This document shows positions 46,629 through 59,484 of a DNA stretch of 64,000 nucleotides, piece by piece. The DNA is from Kitasatospora sp. SUK 42. GTDB taxonomy: Bacteria; Actinomycetota; Actinomycetes; Streptomycetales; Streptomycetaceae. The notes beneath the pieces are model-generated. The model did no database searches, was not told where the DNA came from, and saw only the letters and a list, made by a program, of their open reading frames with translations. The stretch's first letter is position 1; each line of letters opens with the position of its first letter. Both the position numbers and the translations under genes were made by a program. The stretch is taken from NCBI RefSeq assembly GCF_015776785.2, contig NZ_LFMD02000002.1, forward strand, positions 1,226,854 to 1,290,853, in the 5' to 3' direction.

Positions 46629-46884
46629 GGGTCGACCGTATCCGGTGGGTCGGCGCGGCCCGTCCATCAACGGTCGGCGAACGGTTCGTGAGCGGGTCCA
46701 CAACACTCCGTGGACGGACCGTGGACGGTCCGTGGACAGCTTTTGGAGCGCTCTTGGCCGGGTGACGGGCGTGAGCCTGGTCACCTGCGGGGTAATCCCT
46801 GTTGCGGAGGGTCAGGACGTGCCTACGATCCTCCGCAGTACGCGTGGGCGCCGGTGCGGTGCCGCCCACAGGGAGGAGCAGACC

Positions 46885-47310
46885 ATGCGGGTCAGCGGAG
46901 CAGTCGTCGTCATCGCGGTACTCGACGGCGGTTCGGGAGCCGAGCTCGCCCGCCGGTTCACCGCGGCCGGCGCCGCCGGGATGCTGATCGCCGACCAGAA
47001 CGTCGGTGTCGCCGAGGACCTCGCCGCCGAACTCGACCGGCCCGGCTGCCCCGTCGTCGGCGTCGCCGGCGACATCCGCCGGCCCAGCGACGTCGCCGCC
47101 CTGGTCGACACCGCCGAGAAGCACCTCGGGCCGATCGACCTCTTCTGCGTCGCCGGCCCGAAGGGCGAGCGGGTCGTCTCCCTCGCCGACCTGCCCGACC
47201 ACCTCGACCTGGAGCGGCTCGCCGAACTCGTCGCCCTCATCGGCGAGGCCATCGGCGAGCTCGTCCCGCCGCAGCGGCGCCCGGTCGGGCGCGCCGCCAC
47301 GGCGGCCTGA
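46885..47310 (+). CDS. short Rossmann-fold protein, SDR-like without active site
   Basis: A 141-residue protein starting MRVSGAVVVIAVLDGGSGAELARR with the first half of a short-chain-dehydrogenase Rossmann fold (VAGDIRRPSDVAALVDTAEKH, GPIDLFCVAG). The catalytic Tyr-x3-Lys half is absent; it ends with a Leu-rich helix. Strong GGGAGGAG site. It may be a decayed SDR or a regulator; the gene is convergent with mazG (11-bp gap). Confidence 0.6.
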   Translation: MRVSGAVVVIAVLDGGSGAELARRFTAAGAAGMLIADQNVGVAEDLAAELDRPGCPVVGVAGDIRRPSDVAALVDTAEKHLGPIDLFCVAGPKGERVVSLADLPDHLDLERLAELVALIGEAIGELVPPQRRPVGRAATAA

Positions 47311-47321
47311 CCACCCCGCCC

Positions 47322-48344
47322 CTACTCCGCGTCGAGCCCCTCGGCCGCGCGCACCGCGTCCCGGTAGCCGCGCGCGGCCGAACGCAGCGCGGCGTCCACG
47401 TCCACCCCGGCGTCGTGCGCCCGCTGCGCCACCGCGAGCAGCAGCCGACCCGTCGACTCCGCGGTCAGCTCGGCCGGCAGCTCCAACGGCTCGTCCGGCA
47501 CGCCCTCGAACCCCGCCCGGCGCACCCGGGACACCAGCTTCGCCGCGTACGCCAGCGCCGGAAGCCCGCCCGGCACGCCGTCCAGGACGGACTCCCGGTC
47601 CGCCTTCTCGGCCGCCTTCAGCTGCTCCCAGTTCGCCTCCACCTCGGCGGCGCCCTCGGCCTCGACGTCCCCGAACACGTGCGGGTGCCGGTACACCAGC
47701 TTCTCGACGATGTCCCCGGCCACGTCGTCGATCGTGAACGGCCCGGTCGGGTGCTCCTCGGCGATCCGGGAGTGGAAGAAGACCTGGAGCAGTACGTCGC
47801 CCAGCTCCTCGCGCAGCGTCGCCCGGTCCCCCTCCTCGATCGCCTCGACCAGCTCGTACGACTCCTCGACCAGGTACTTCACCAGGCTCTCGTGGGTCTG
47901 CTCGGCGTCCCACGGGCAACCACCGGGCGAGCGCAGGCGGTCCATCACCGACACCAGGTCCAGCAGCCGCGCGCCCGGCAGGTCGTACGAACCCGGCAGC
48001 ACCTCGATCTCCGGCACCTCCCCGGCGTGCTCCACCGCGAGGCGCGCCAGCGCGTCGGTCAGCCCCGGATCCCCGTCCGAACCGCCCAGCCACACCGTCG
48101 GCCCGGCCCCGGCCGGCTGCCCGGTCAGCAGCCGCGCCAACCCCGGCGCCGACTCCGCCGCCACCACCTCGACCTCCACCCCGGCCCGCCGCACCGCGGC
48201 CACCTGCGGATGCCCCTCCTCCCCCACCAGCACCCGCCCCGCCGACCGCAGCGCCTCCCACGCCGGCCACGCCAGCAACCCGGGAGCCACCCGGTGGGTG
48301 GTCGTCAGCAGGATCAACTTCGCGCCCGGAACATTCCTCGTCAC
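47322..48344 (-). CDS. mazG: MazG-type nucleoside triphosphate pyrophosphohydrolase
   Basis: A 340-residue protein. Residues ~1-120 resemble the YabN tetrapyrrole-methylase-like N-terminal domain. The MazG domain follows (~130-250): PGGCPWDAEQTHESL, EESYELVEAIEEGD and LREELGDVLLQVFFHSRIA form the ExxE-ExxD Mg2+ site. It hydrolyses non-canonical or excess NTPs to NMP and PPi. Confidence 0.9.
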   Translation of the reverse strand: MTRNVPGAKLILLTTTHRVAPGLLAWPAWEALRSAGRVLVGEEGHPQVAAVRRAGVEVEVVAAESAPGLARLLTGQPAGAGPTVWLGGSDGDPGLTDALARLAVEHAGEVPEIEVLPGSYDLPGARLLDLVSVMDRLRSPGGCPWDAEQTHESLVKYLVEESYELVEAIEEGDRATLREELGDVLLQVFFHSRIAEEHPTGPFTIDDVAGDIVEKLVYRHPHVFGDVEAEGAAEVEANWEQLKAAEKADRESVLDGVPGGLPALAYAAKLVSRVRRAGFEGVPDEPLELPAELTAESTGRLLLAVAQRAHDAGVDVDAALRSAARGYRDAVRAAEGLDAE

Positions 48345-48484
48345 ACCCCGAACCTACCCGCCCCCCACCCCACCCCGCCGCCCGTCCCCGGCAGAACGGC
48401 GGCCCGCCGACTTCCCCGCTCCTGGCACCGCTCTGGAGGCCCAGCCGCCATCAGCTCCTGTCCCACGCCGATCGGCCTGCACCA

Positions 48485-48748
48485 GAAGTCGGCCCCGCCG
48501 ACTTCCTGCTCCGGACACCACGCCAGCAGCAGGCCTCGGGCAGCGAAGGGCCGCCTCCGCAGGCGATCCGGCCTGTCGGCCTGCACCAAAAGTCGAGCCC
48601 ACCGACTTCCCACTCCCCACAGCCAACGCCCGGCCCCCGACCCCCGGCGGCTCAACCACCATCCCGCACCAGCAACAGGCACCTCGCGCAGCGAAGGGCC
48701 GCCTCCACGCGCGATCGACGTGCGTCAGAAGTCGGCCGAGCCGACTTC
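48485..48748. repeat. dispersed hairpin repeats, GAAGTCGG/CCGACTTC
   Basis: Perfect hairpins at 48485-48505, 48590-48608 and 48728-48748, with half-sites near 48400, 48797 and 48872. Spacing is ~105-140 bp, and the intervening sequence is itself repeated (GCAGCGAAGGGCCGCCTCC twice). This lies in an 878-bp gene-free stretch (48345-49222). Confidence 0.75.
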
Positions 48749-48937
48749 CTACTCCCCCGAGCTTCCACTCACAGACCGCCATTGAGGACCGCACCAGAAG
48801 TCGGCCCCGCATCGGAGCGACGGCCGCTCATCCCGCCGAACCGAGCCGGAACCAACCGCGCAGGAACTCGGACTGGCCGACTTCCTGCGTCCGCCCCGGG
48901 GGGGGTGAGGGGCTCGCCAGGGGGCGGCGAAGGCGGG

Positions 48938-49150
48938 AGGTGGCAACGGACACGCCGGCCGAGTTCGCGACGGACAGGCCAGGCGGCCCCAGGCACTACC
49001 GGCCCCGAAGCAGCGGGCAAGGGCCGAATCAACAGGCAAGGGGGCAGGGCGGTGAGGGTGGTAGGTGGCAACGGGCACGCCGGCCGAGTTCGCGACGGAC
49101 AGGCCAGGTGGCCCCAGGCACTACCGGTCCGGACGCAGCGGGCAAGGGCC
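48938..49150. repeat. 88-bp direct repeat, two copies
   Basis: Copies at 48938-49025 and 49063-49150 (125-bp period) share almost the whole sequence, with a few substitutions. No gene is evident here. Directly downstream of the kinase stop at 49223 on the minus strand. Confidence 0.75.
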
Positions 49151-49222
49151 CCGCCGAAGCGGAGTCGGTGCGGCGGGAGGCGCGGCTGGCCGAGGCCTCG
49201 GGGTAGCCGTCGACCGGGCTGG

Positions 49223-50860
49223 TCAGCGGGTGGGGTGGTGGGGGTGGAGGGTGGTGAGGGACTGGCGGAGGCGGCGGACGGCGGGGTGGTGGGGGCCGTC
49301 GCGGCGTTCGCGTTCGAGGAGGAGTTGGAGCAGCCAGTGCCAGGCGTTCTGGGGGTCGCCGGTGGCGGCGAGGTGGAGGCCGATGCGTTCGCGGAGGTCG
49401 TAGGTGCGCTCGGGGTCGGTGTCGAGGCCGGATTCGAGGCGGGCGGTGTGGGCGGAGAGCAGGGCCCGGTACTCGGCGAGGGCCTCGGCGCCGTGGCCCA
49501 GGCGGTCGAGGCAGATGGCGGCGCGGTAGCGGTGGTCGAGGCCCTCGGGCCCGTGCGGGCCGCCCTCGGCGGTGGCGGCGAGGCGGCGGTACTCGGGGAG
49601 GGCCTGCTGGGGGTGGCCCTCGTGGAGCAGGGTGCGGGCGTAGATGGTGCGGACGGTGCGGGCGAGGGGTGCGCTCTCGCCGAGTTCGGCCTCCGCGCGG
49701 GGCAGCAGCCGGGCGGCGAGGGCGAGGACCTCGGGGTGACGTCCGGCGTCGACCAGGTCGGACAGGCGCGCGCACTCGGCACCCAGGTCAGGGGCAGAGG
49801 GGGCCGCGGGAGGCGCCGGAGGAACCGGCGGGGCCGGGGCGATCAGGGGAACCGGAGGCAGGAGGAAGGGGCGGGGCTCCGGCCGGGCGACGACCACGGC
49901 GGACGGCTGCGGCTGGTGCGGGTACCGGAAGGGGCGCACCGGATCGGGCAGGGGCGCGTAGCGGGGCTGCGGCGCGCCCTCGGCCGGGGGCAGCAGCGGG
50001 AGCAGCCGCCCGTACACCGCCTGGGCGTCGGCGGGGCGGTCGGCGGGCTGCTTGGCGAGGAGGTCGAGGACCAGACGTTCCAGCGGCTGTGGCACCTCGG
50101 GCCGCAACTCGCGCAGTGGGACGGGCGGTTCGTCGACGTGGCGGCGCAGGACGCCGAGGGCGGTGGGCGCCCGGAACGGCTCCTCGCCGGCGAGCATCTC
50201 GTGCAGCAGGCAGCCCAGCGAGTACAGGTCGCTGCGCGGGTCGGTGGTGGCGGCGAGGGCCTGCTCGGGGGCCATGTAGGCGGGGCTGCCGATCGGCACG
50301 CCGGTGAGGGTGAGCCGGGTGGTCTCGGTGTCGAGGGCGGTGGCGATGCCGAGGTCGAGCAGGACGGTGCGGCCGTCCTGGCGGACCATGACGTTGCTCG
50401 GCTTGAGGTCGCGGTGGACCACCGGGATGGCGTGGACGGCGGCCAGCGCCGCGCAGAGCTGGGCGGCGACGGCCACCGCGCGCTCGACCGGGAAGGGCGC
50501 GTCCTCGGCGATGAGGTCGGCGAGGCTGACACCGGGAATGCGCTGCATGACGAGGTACAGCTCGCCCTCGTCCTCGCCCGCGTCGAAGACGGTGACCAGT
50601 CCGGGGTGGTCCAGCGCGGCCGTCACCCGGCACTCGCGCAGGAAGCGGTGGCGCAACTCGTCACCGTGGCGGCGGCGTTCGGTGCTCGCGCCGGGGCCGG
50701 GGCCGGTGCCGCCGGGCAGCAGGTGCTCGGGGCGGAGCAGCTTGACCGCGACCGGGCGGTGCAGGCGTTCGTCCTGCCCGGCCCAGACCTGGCCCATGCC
50801 TCCGTGTCCGATCTTCTCGGTGAGGCGGTAGCGGCCGGCGATCAGACGGGTGGCGGTCAC
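49223..50860 (-). CDS. Ser/Thr protein kinase with C-terminal TPR-like region
   Basis: A 545-residue PknB-type kinase: Gly loop GHGGMGQVW, K40, HRDLKPSN (149-156), DLG in place of DFG (169-171), and GSPAYMAPEQ in the activation segment. After a Pro-rich linker a helical region with tetratricopeptide-like repeats (~400-545) replaces the usual TM/PASTA part, so it is cytoplasmic. GTG start 50860 overlaps the upstream membrane-protein stop by 4 bp. Confidence 0.85.
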   Translation of the reverse strand: MTATRLIAGRYRLTEKIGHGGMGQVWAGQDERLHRPVAVKLLRPEHLLPGGTGPGPGASTERRRHGDELRHRFLRECRVTAALDHPGLVTVFDAGEDEGELYLVMQRIPGVSLADLIAEDAPFPVERAVAVAAQLCAALAAVHAIPVVHRDLKPSNVMVRQDGRTVLLDLGIATALDTETTRLTLTGVPIGSPAYMAPEQALAATTDPRSDLYSLGCLLHEMLAGEEPFRAPTALGVLRRHVDEPPVPLRELRPEVPQPLERLVLDLLAKQPADRPADAQAVYGRLLPLLPPAEGAPQPRYAPLPDPVRPFRYPHQPQPSAVVVARPEPRPFLLPPVPLIAPAPPVPPAPPAAPSAPDLGAECARLSDLVDAGRHPEVLALAARLLPRAEAELGESAPLARTVRTIYARTLLHEGHPQQALPEYRRLAATAEGGPHGPEGLDHRYRAAICLDRLGHGAEALAEYRALLSAHTARLESGLDTDPERTYDLRERIGLHLAATGDPQNAWHWLLQLLLERERRDGPHHPAVRRLRQSLTTLHPHHPTR

Positions 50861-51480
50861 GACCGGCCCTCGCGGGCCTGACGGCGCAGCAGTTCGCCGA
50901 GTTCGCGCAGATCGTGGGCGGTCTCGCGGGCGGGAGAAGGGGCAGGGGCAGGGGTGGGAGCAGCGGCAGGGGCGGGCGCAGGCGCGGACGGGGCGCCGTA
51001 GCCGGGCACGGTCGGCCCGTACGGCGAGACGGGCGGTCGTCCGTACGGCGGAAGGGCGGGCTTCGGCGCGGGCCTGCCGGCCTCCCAGACCGCGCGGCTG
51101 TCCATCACCAGGAAGTGCACGGTCGGCGCGAACCACAGCACGCCCAGGGTGATCTGACCGACGAGGTCGGCGGTCGGGTCGTGCAGGCTGCCCGCGATGC
51201 CGGCGGAGACGAAGAGCGTCAGCAGCAGCGCGCAGAACACCACGGCGCCCGCGATGTCGTACGCCCGCCTGCGCCGGAGCGCCAGCAGCAGCGACGGCAC
51301 CGCGCCGAGCAGTCCGGCGGACAGCAGCGGGGCCAGCGCGCACAGCACCCGTGCGGGCGTCCCGAACCGGCCCGGTACCGGCGCCGGGCCGGCGGCCGGG
51401 AGCGGCCCCGGGCCGTATGCCGGGCCGTACGCCGGGCCACCGGGCGACGGTCCGAACGGCCCGGGGTGCTGCCCTGACAT
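50857..51480 (-). CDS. membrane protein coupled to the kinase
   Basis: A 207-residue protein. Pro/Gly-rich N-terminus (PFGPSPGGPAYGP), three hydrophobic segments (residues ~42-130) and a Pro/Ala-rich C-terminus ending with a charged helix. No motif. Overlap of 4 bp with the kinase gene suggests it is the kinase's membrane partner or substrate. Confidence 0.75.
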   Translation of the reverse strand: MSGQHPGPFGPSPGGPAYGPAYGPGPLPAAGPAPVPGRFGTPARVLCALAPLLSAGLLGAVPSLLLALRRRRAYDIAGAVVFCALLLTLFVSAGIAGSLHDPTADLVGQITLGVLWFAPTVHFLVMDSRAVWEAGRPAPKPALPPYGRPPVSPYGPTVPGYGAPSAPAPAPAAAPTPAPAPSPARETAHDLRELGELLRRQAREGRS

Positions 51481-51748
51481 GTGTGCTCCTGAGCTGGTGG
51501 GGACCGGCGCCGACCGCCACCCGGACGGCCCAGCACACCGTACCGCCCGGCCCGGGCGCCCCGGAGGGCTTCGGTCCGGCCGGTGCCGAACCGCCGTCAG
51601 GAGGCCGTCGGCCGCGTCGTGGTCCGCCAGATGGACGGTGCCGCCTGTCGCCCGCAGCGGTGCATCGGGCCGTCCCTCGCATGTGGACGGTTCGCCCGGG
51701 ACATCCGTTTGGCGTGCCCACCTCCTGTCACGAGGCCCGGAGACCGAA

Positions 51749-52552
51749 TTGAGAAGCACCAGACTCCCCGTCCTGGCCGCCGCCCTGCTGTGCGCCCTCG
51801 GCGCCACGACCGCGGTCGCCGACGCACCGACCCCGAAGGCCGCCTACGACCAGCAGTTCAGCCCGCCGATCACCCTCCAGCCGGGGCAGAGCGGCACCGC
51901 CTCCGTGACCTGCCCGTCGGGCGAGGTCCCCACCGGGGGCGGTGGCCGCAGCGGCGGCGACAGCGTGTTCCTGCTCGCGTCGACCACGCACGGCGACAAC
52001 AACTGGATCGTCACCGGCGTCAACACCAGCAGCATCACCAGTCAGACGCTGGCCGCCTTCGTGGTCTGCACCGCGCCCGGCACGACGACCTTCGGCGGCA
52101 ACGGCCCCCAGATCACCCTGCAGCCCGGGGAGATCAACCACGTCCGGACCTCCTGCGACCTGGGCCAGGTGGCCACCGGAGGGGGCTGGGAGGCTACCGG
52201 GACACGGACGTTCGTCAGCGTCTCCGCCGCGCTCGGCGACACCTGGCTGGACGAGGGCACCAACAGGGACACCGCCCCGGAGGGGCTGCTGGTCACGCCG
52301 ATGTGCTCGACCACCCCCCACACCCAGGTCACGGGCCCCAGCACGGCGGTTCAGCCGGGTGAGACCGCCACCGCCACGGCGACCTGCCCGGCGGGCCAGG
52401 TGGCCACTGGTGGCGGCGGCACCGGGCAACTGGACGTGTTCATCAACAGCTCGAACGCCACGCCTGACGGTTTGGGCTGGCAGCTCCAGTCGACCAACAC
52501 CGACAACTTCCCGCAGACCCTGGCCGCCCAGGTCATCTGCACCCGGCCGTAG
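51749..52552 (+). CDS. secreted protein with three Gly-rich repeats
   Basis: A 267-residue exported protein, TTG start 51749 after GGAG. Signal peptide to ~residue 25. Three homologous units contain the pattern C-P-x-G-x-V-x-T-G-G-G (TCPSGEVPTGGGG, SCDLGQVATGGG, TCPAGQVATGGGG), each with a paired Cys. Function unknown; surface or matrix protein. Confidence 0.75.
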   Translation: MRSTRLPVLAAALLCALGATTAVADAPTPKAAYDQQFSPPITLQPGQSGTASVTCPSGEVPTGGGGRSGGDSVFLLASTTHGDNNWIVTGVNTSSITSQTLAAFVVCTAPGTTTFGGNGPQITLQPGEINHVRTSCDLGQVATGGGWEATGTRTFVSVSAALGDTWLDEGTNRDTAPEGLLVTPMCSTTPHTQVTGPSTAVQPGETATATATCPAGQVATGGGGTGQLDVFINSSNATPDGLGWQLQSTNTDNFPQTLAAQVICTRP

Positions 52553-52738
52553 TCGGGCCGAGGGGGTGGTCGCCGCGGCTCCTGCCCGGCGCCGAACGCC
52601 GGGCAGGAGCCGTGGCGAGGGCCCTCGCCGGCGGGGGTGGGGCGGGCGGAGCCCCCTGCGCCCCCGAACGCGCAGGCCCAGCCGCCGGGCGAGGCCACCA
52701 GCGTCCGGGCCCGGCCGCCCCGCCCCGCCACCGCGGCC

Positions 52739-54877
52739 TCAGTCGGTCGGCGGAGCCAGCGCGCCCGTCGCCAGAGCGTCGGTAGCGGCCTGGGTGAGGG
52801 CGTGGGCGAGGGTGGCGGCGCGGGTGAGGGTGGTGTCGAAGGCGGCGAGGCGGGCGAAGGCGGCACCGAGACGCTGCTGGGCGGGGAGGGGGAGGCGGGG
52901 CAGTTCGACACGGCGGATGTCGAGGCGTGCGGTGGTGGTGGCGTGGCTGGCCGCACGGCGGGTGCCGGCGGTGGAGCGGAACTGGCCGGCCAGGAACTCG
53001 GGATCGAGGGCGGCGGGGTCGGGCCGCAGCAGGTGGAGTTGGCGGCCGAGGGCGGCGCCGACCAGGGGGCCTTCTGCGGGAACGACGCGGGCCGTGCCGC
53101 CGCCGAGGGCGGGGACGAGGACGTCGCCGGGGCGGGTGCGGACGTCGCCGGCCGGGCCGGCGGCTGCGGCGAGGACGGCGCTGGGCGGGGCGCCGGTGGC
53201 GAGGTCCTGGTCGGTGATCACGGGAGTGCCGTCCGGGGCGGCGCCGGCCGGGCGGGTGGCGGCGCCGGTGCCGGAGGAGAACACCTCCAGCGCACCGCCG
53301 CGGATCAGCTCGCCGACGGTGACCGCCCCGACCGGGCCGACCGGGCCGGTGTGGCCGACGGACTCCGCGCCGGGTTGCGGCAGCAGCGTGGCCGGGTCGG
53401 CCAGATCGGCCAGGAGTTCGGCCAACCGGGCGCCGAGGTGGGCGAGTTCGGCCGCACCGCCGAGCGGGGCGGCGGGCGGGACGTGCCGGGCCGGGGAGAG
53501 GTCGGTCTCGTCGTCCAACAGGTCGAGGGCGGCCATGGACCGGTGGACGCCGGGGCGGTCGGCCGGGACGGGCAGGCCCTCGCGGGCGGCGAGGTCGAAG
53601 CCGCGCCAGGCCTCCAGGACGACGCGGCGCAGTTCGGGCCAGTCAACCTTGTCCCGACCGCCCTCCGGGGCCGTCGATCCGGCCGACCCGGCGTCGAGCA
53701 GCAGGACCTGCCGGAAGTCGTCGCCCGGCCTGGGGGCGCGGAGCACCCACAGGTGCAGCGGGACGCCGTACGGCGGGGCCGCTCCGGCGGGCAGGGCGAT
53801 GACGGCGCGCAGGGCGCCAGTGCGGAGCAGTTCGGCGCGGATGCGGCGGCCGGCCCGGCGGGCGGCGACCGTCGGAGGGAGGAGGAGGGCGGCGAGTCCG
53901 CCGGGCCGGGTGTGGGCGAGGCAGTGCAGCACCCAGGCGAGTTCGGACTCGCCGCGCGGCGGGACCAGCCCGCCGGGCCAGCGGGTGTCGAACTGCAACT
54001 CGTCGTGGCCCCAGTCCCGTTCGTTGTACGGGGGCTGACAGAGCACCGCGTCGAAGGTGTCGCCGGGGTAGCCGTCGGCGCGCAGGGCGTCGCCGGTACG
54101 CAGGGCGAGCGGGAGCGGGCCGGGTTCGCCTGCGGGGGTGTGCAGGGCGAGCCGGAGCGCGGCGAGGGCGGCGGCGACCGGGTCGGCGTCCTGGCCGTAG
54201 CGGCCGGTGGTCGGCGGGTGGGCGAGCAGGACGGCGCCGAGGCCGACGGCCGGGTCCAGCACGGTGGCGGGGACTCCGGCGACGGCGGCGAGCAGTTCGG
54301 CGGCCTCCGGCGGGGTCGGGCTGAGCTGACGGGTGTTGGCCTCGGCGTGCCGGGTGAGCAGTTGCTCGTACGCGGCCGCCGGGCCGGCCTCGGCGGCGAG
54401 GGCGGCGAGCAGTCGGGCGAGGTCCAGCTGGGTACTGCCGAGCAGCCGGGGCAGGCGCAGGTCGCGCGGGCCGTCCGGGCCGAAGGCGTGAACGGCGGCG
54501 TCGGCGACGGCGCGGGGCAGCGCGGTGGCGAGCCGGGTGTCGGGCTGGTCGGCGAGTTCGGTCCAGCGCCCGGGGGTGCGGTGCAGCAGGAGGAGCAGGG
54601 CGCCGGCCTCGACCAGCGGGGCGGCGGGGTGGCCGGCCGGGTCGCGCAGGATATCGACCAGCTGCCAGGCGCGTTCCAGCAGCGGGAGTTCGGCGATCTT
54701 GCCCTGGGCGCGCAGCCAGGACTCGACCTCGGCGAGGGCGAAGGCCGGGCTGGCGTCGGTGCCGCCGACCGGGCGGGGGAAGTCGGGGTGGCGGCGGCGC
54801 CAGTTGCTGACGGCGGCCCGGCCGACGCCGGCCAGCCGGGCGATCTCGACGGCGGTCACTTCGGGGCGGTCCGGCAC
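52739..54877 (-). CDS. HsdM/HsdS-like N6-adenine methylase fusion with altered catalytic motif
   Basis: A 712-residue protein. Residues ~10-55: HTH (VEIARLAGVGRAAVSNWRRR). Residues ~100-470: type I methylase-like (motif I DPAVGLGAVLLA at ~208). The catalytic (N/D)PP(Y/F) reads QPPY (281-284). C-terminal ~150 residues: HsdS-like target-recognition (TTTARLDIRRVELPRLPLPA). No restriction subunit is adjacent. GTG start at 54877 follows AAGGAG. The Asn-to-Gln change suggests lost or altered methylation; it may act as a regulator. Confidence 0.75.
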   Translation of the reverse strand: MPDRPEVTAVEIARLAGVGRAAVSNWRRRHPDFPRPVGGTDASPAFALAEVESWLRAQGKIAELPLLERAWQLVDILRDPAGHPAAPLVEAGALLLLLHRTPGRWTELADQPDTRLATALPRAVADAAVHAFGPDGPRDLRLPRLLGSTQLDLARLLAALAAEAGPAAAYEQLLTRHAEANTRQLSPTPPEAAELLAAVAGVPATVLDPAVGLGAVLLAHPPTTGRYGQDADPVAAALAALRLALHTPAGEPGPLPLALRTGDALRADGYPGDTFDAVLCQPPYNERDWGHDELQFDTRWPGGLVPPRGESELAWVLHCLAHTRPGGLAALLLPPTVAARRAGRRIRAELLRTGALRAVIALPAGAAPPYGVPLHLWVLRAPRPGDDFRQVLLLDAGSAGSTAPEGGRDKVDWPELRRVVLEAWRGFDLAAREGLPVPADRPGVHRSMAALDLLDDETDLSPARHVPPAAPLGGAAELAHLGARLAELLADLADPATLLPQPGAESVGHTGPVGPVGAVTVGELIRGGALEVFSSGTGAATRPAGAAPDGTPVITDQDLATGAPPSAVLAAAAGPAGDVRTRPGDVLVPALGGGTARVVPAEGPLVGAALGRQLHLLRPDPAALDPEFLAGQFRSTAGTRRAASHATTTARLDIRRVELPRLPLPAQQRLGAAFARLAAFDTTLTRAATLAHALTQAATDALATGALAPPTD

Positions 54878-54915
54878 GGGGGCTCCTTCGGCGGCGCGGG
54901 CGGGCCCGACTGGGG

Positions 54916-54927
54916 GTGTGATCACAC
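54916..54927. promoter_or_regulatory. 12-bp palindrome upstream of the methylase gene
   Basis: GTGTGATCACAC, a perfect palindrome 39 bp before the GTG start, followed ~30 bp away by GTTCAC-GT-GTGAAC. Candidate operators in the divergent promoter region. Confidence 0.45.
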
Positions 54928-54990
54928 AGCATAGCGAGACGGCTCACCACCTCCGTTCACGTGTGAACAGAGCTCTTTCGTGAAATGCCA

Positions 54991-55020
54991 TTGACATGGT
55001 TCACGGCCGGGTGGTGTGAT
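54991..55020 (+). promoter_or_regulatory. promoter of the lipoprotein gene
   Basis: -35 TTGACA (54991-54996) and -10 TGTGAT (55015-55020), 18-bp spacer, 62 bp before the start at 55083. Confidence 0.5.
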
Positions 55021-55082
55021 CTCTCCGTCGCCACCGAGCGGGGCGACACCGAGGAAGACCACCGATCACCGGGAGAACACCC

Positions 55083-55703
55083 ATGTCCGCGAGCACCCGC
55101 GCCACCACCCGCCGCACCGCCACCCTGCTGCTGGGCGCCGCGCTGGTCACCCTCACCGCGACCGCCTGCAACTCGACCGGCGGCGCCTCCGTCTCGACCG
55201 AGGCGAAGCAGACGGCGGCCGCCACCACCGGAGCCGCGGGTGCCGCCAAGCCCGCCGAGGCCAAGGCCTCCGACGCCCCCAAGGCCCCCGCCAAGGTCGG
55301 CGACACCATCGCGCTCAAGGGCATGGACAAGGGCAACACCGCCGACGTCACCGCGGTGAAGGTGGTCGACCCGGCCGAGAGCGCCAACGAGTACCTCAAG
55401 CCGGCCGACGGCAAGCGTTACGTCGCGGTGCAGTTCCAGATCAAGGCCACCGGCGCCCAGGCGTACAGCGAGGCCCCGTTCAGCAGCGCCAAGGTCGTGG
55501 ACGCCCAGGGCCAGGCCTACGGCGCGAGCCTCGCGGAGACCAAGGCCGGCCCGGCCTTCCAGACCCCCACCAACATCGCCCCCGGCGACACGGGCAAGGG
55601 CTTCGTCACCTTCGAGGTCCCGAACGACGCCAAGCTCGACAAGGTCCAGTTCGCCCTGGACAACGGCTTCGCCAACCAGGTCGGTCAGTGGAAGATCGGC
55701 TGA
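55083..55703 (+). CDS. DUF4352-like lipoprotein
   Basis: A 206-residue lipoprotein: signal with lipobox (LTATAC), an Ala/Lys/Pro linker, then an immunoglobulin-like DUF4352-type domain (KVGDTIALKGMD through FEVPNDAKLDKVQFAL). Function unknown; surface stress or binding protein. Convergent with mfd. Confidence 0.8.
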   Translation: MSASTRATTRRTATLLLGAALVTLTATACNSTGGASVSTEAKQTAAATTGAAGAAKPAEAKASDAPKAPAKVGDTIALKGMDKGNTADVTAVKVVDPAESANEYLKPADGKRYVAVQFQIKATGAQAYSEAPFSSAKVVDAQGQAYGASLAETKAGPAFQTPTNIAPGDTGKGFVTFEVPNDAKLDKVQFALDNGFANQVGQWKIG

Positions 55704-55800
55704 CAGCCCTGTTCACAGCCGTCACCGCCGCGCCCGTACACACGAACTCACCGCCCCCGAGTACACGGCACGTGAGCACGCCACACCCGTACACACGAGA

Positions 55801-55833
55801 ACGGCGGCCCCGGGCAGAGCCCGAGACCGCCGT
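55801..55833. terminator. hairpin between the lipoprotein gene and mfd
   Basis: Outer arms ACGGCGG / CCGCCGT (55801-55807 / 55827-55833) with an inner GGGC/GCCC pairing. Shared by two convergent genes. Confidence 0.55.
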
Positions 55834-55854
55834 CACCCGGCAAACCGCCGGTCG

Positions 55855-59484
<3,630 letters not shown>

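Noticed and set aside
48485..49150. CRISPR array
   Set aside because: Spacing is irregular (105-140 bp), spacers are themselves repeated, and no cas gene is near.
52739..54877. complete type I restriction system
   Set aside because: No HsdR gene nearby and the catalytic motif is QPPY.
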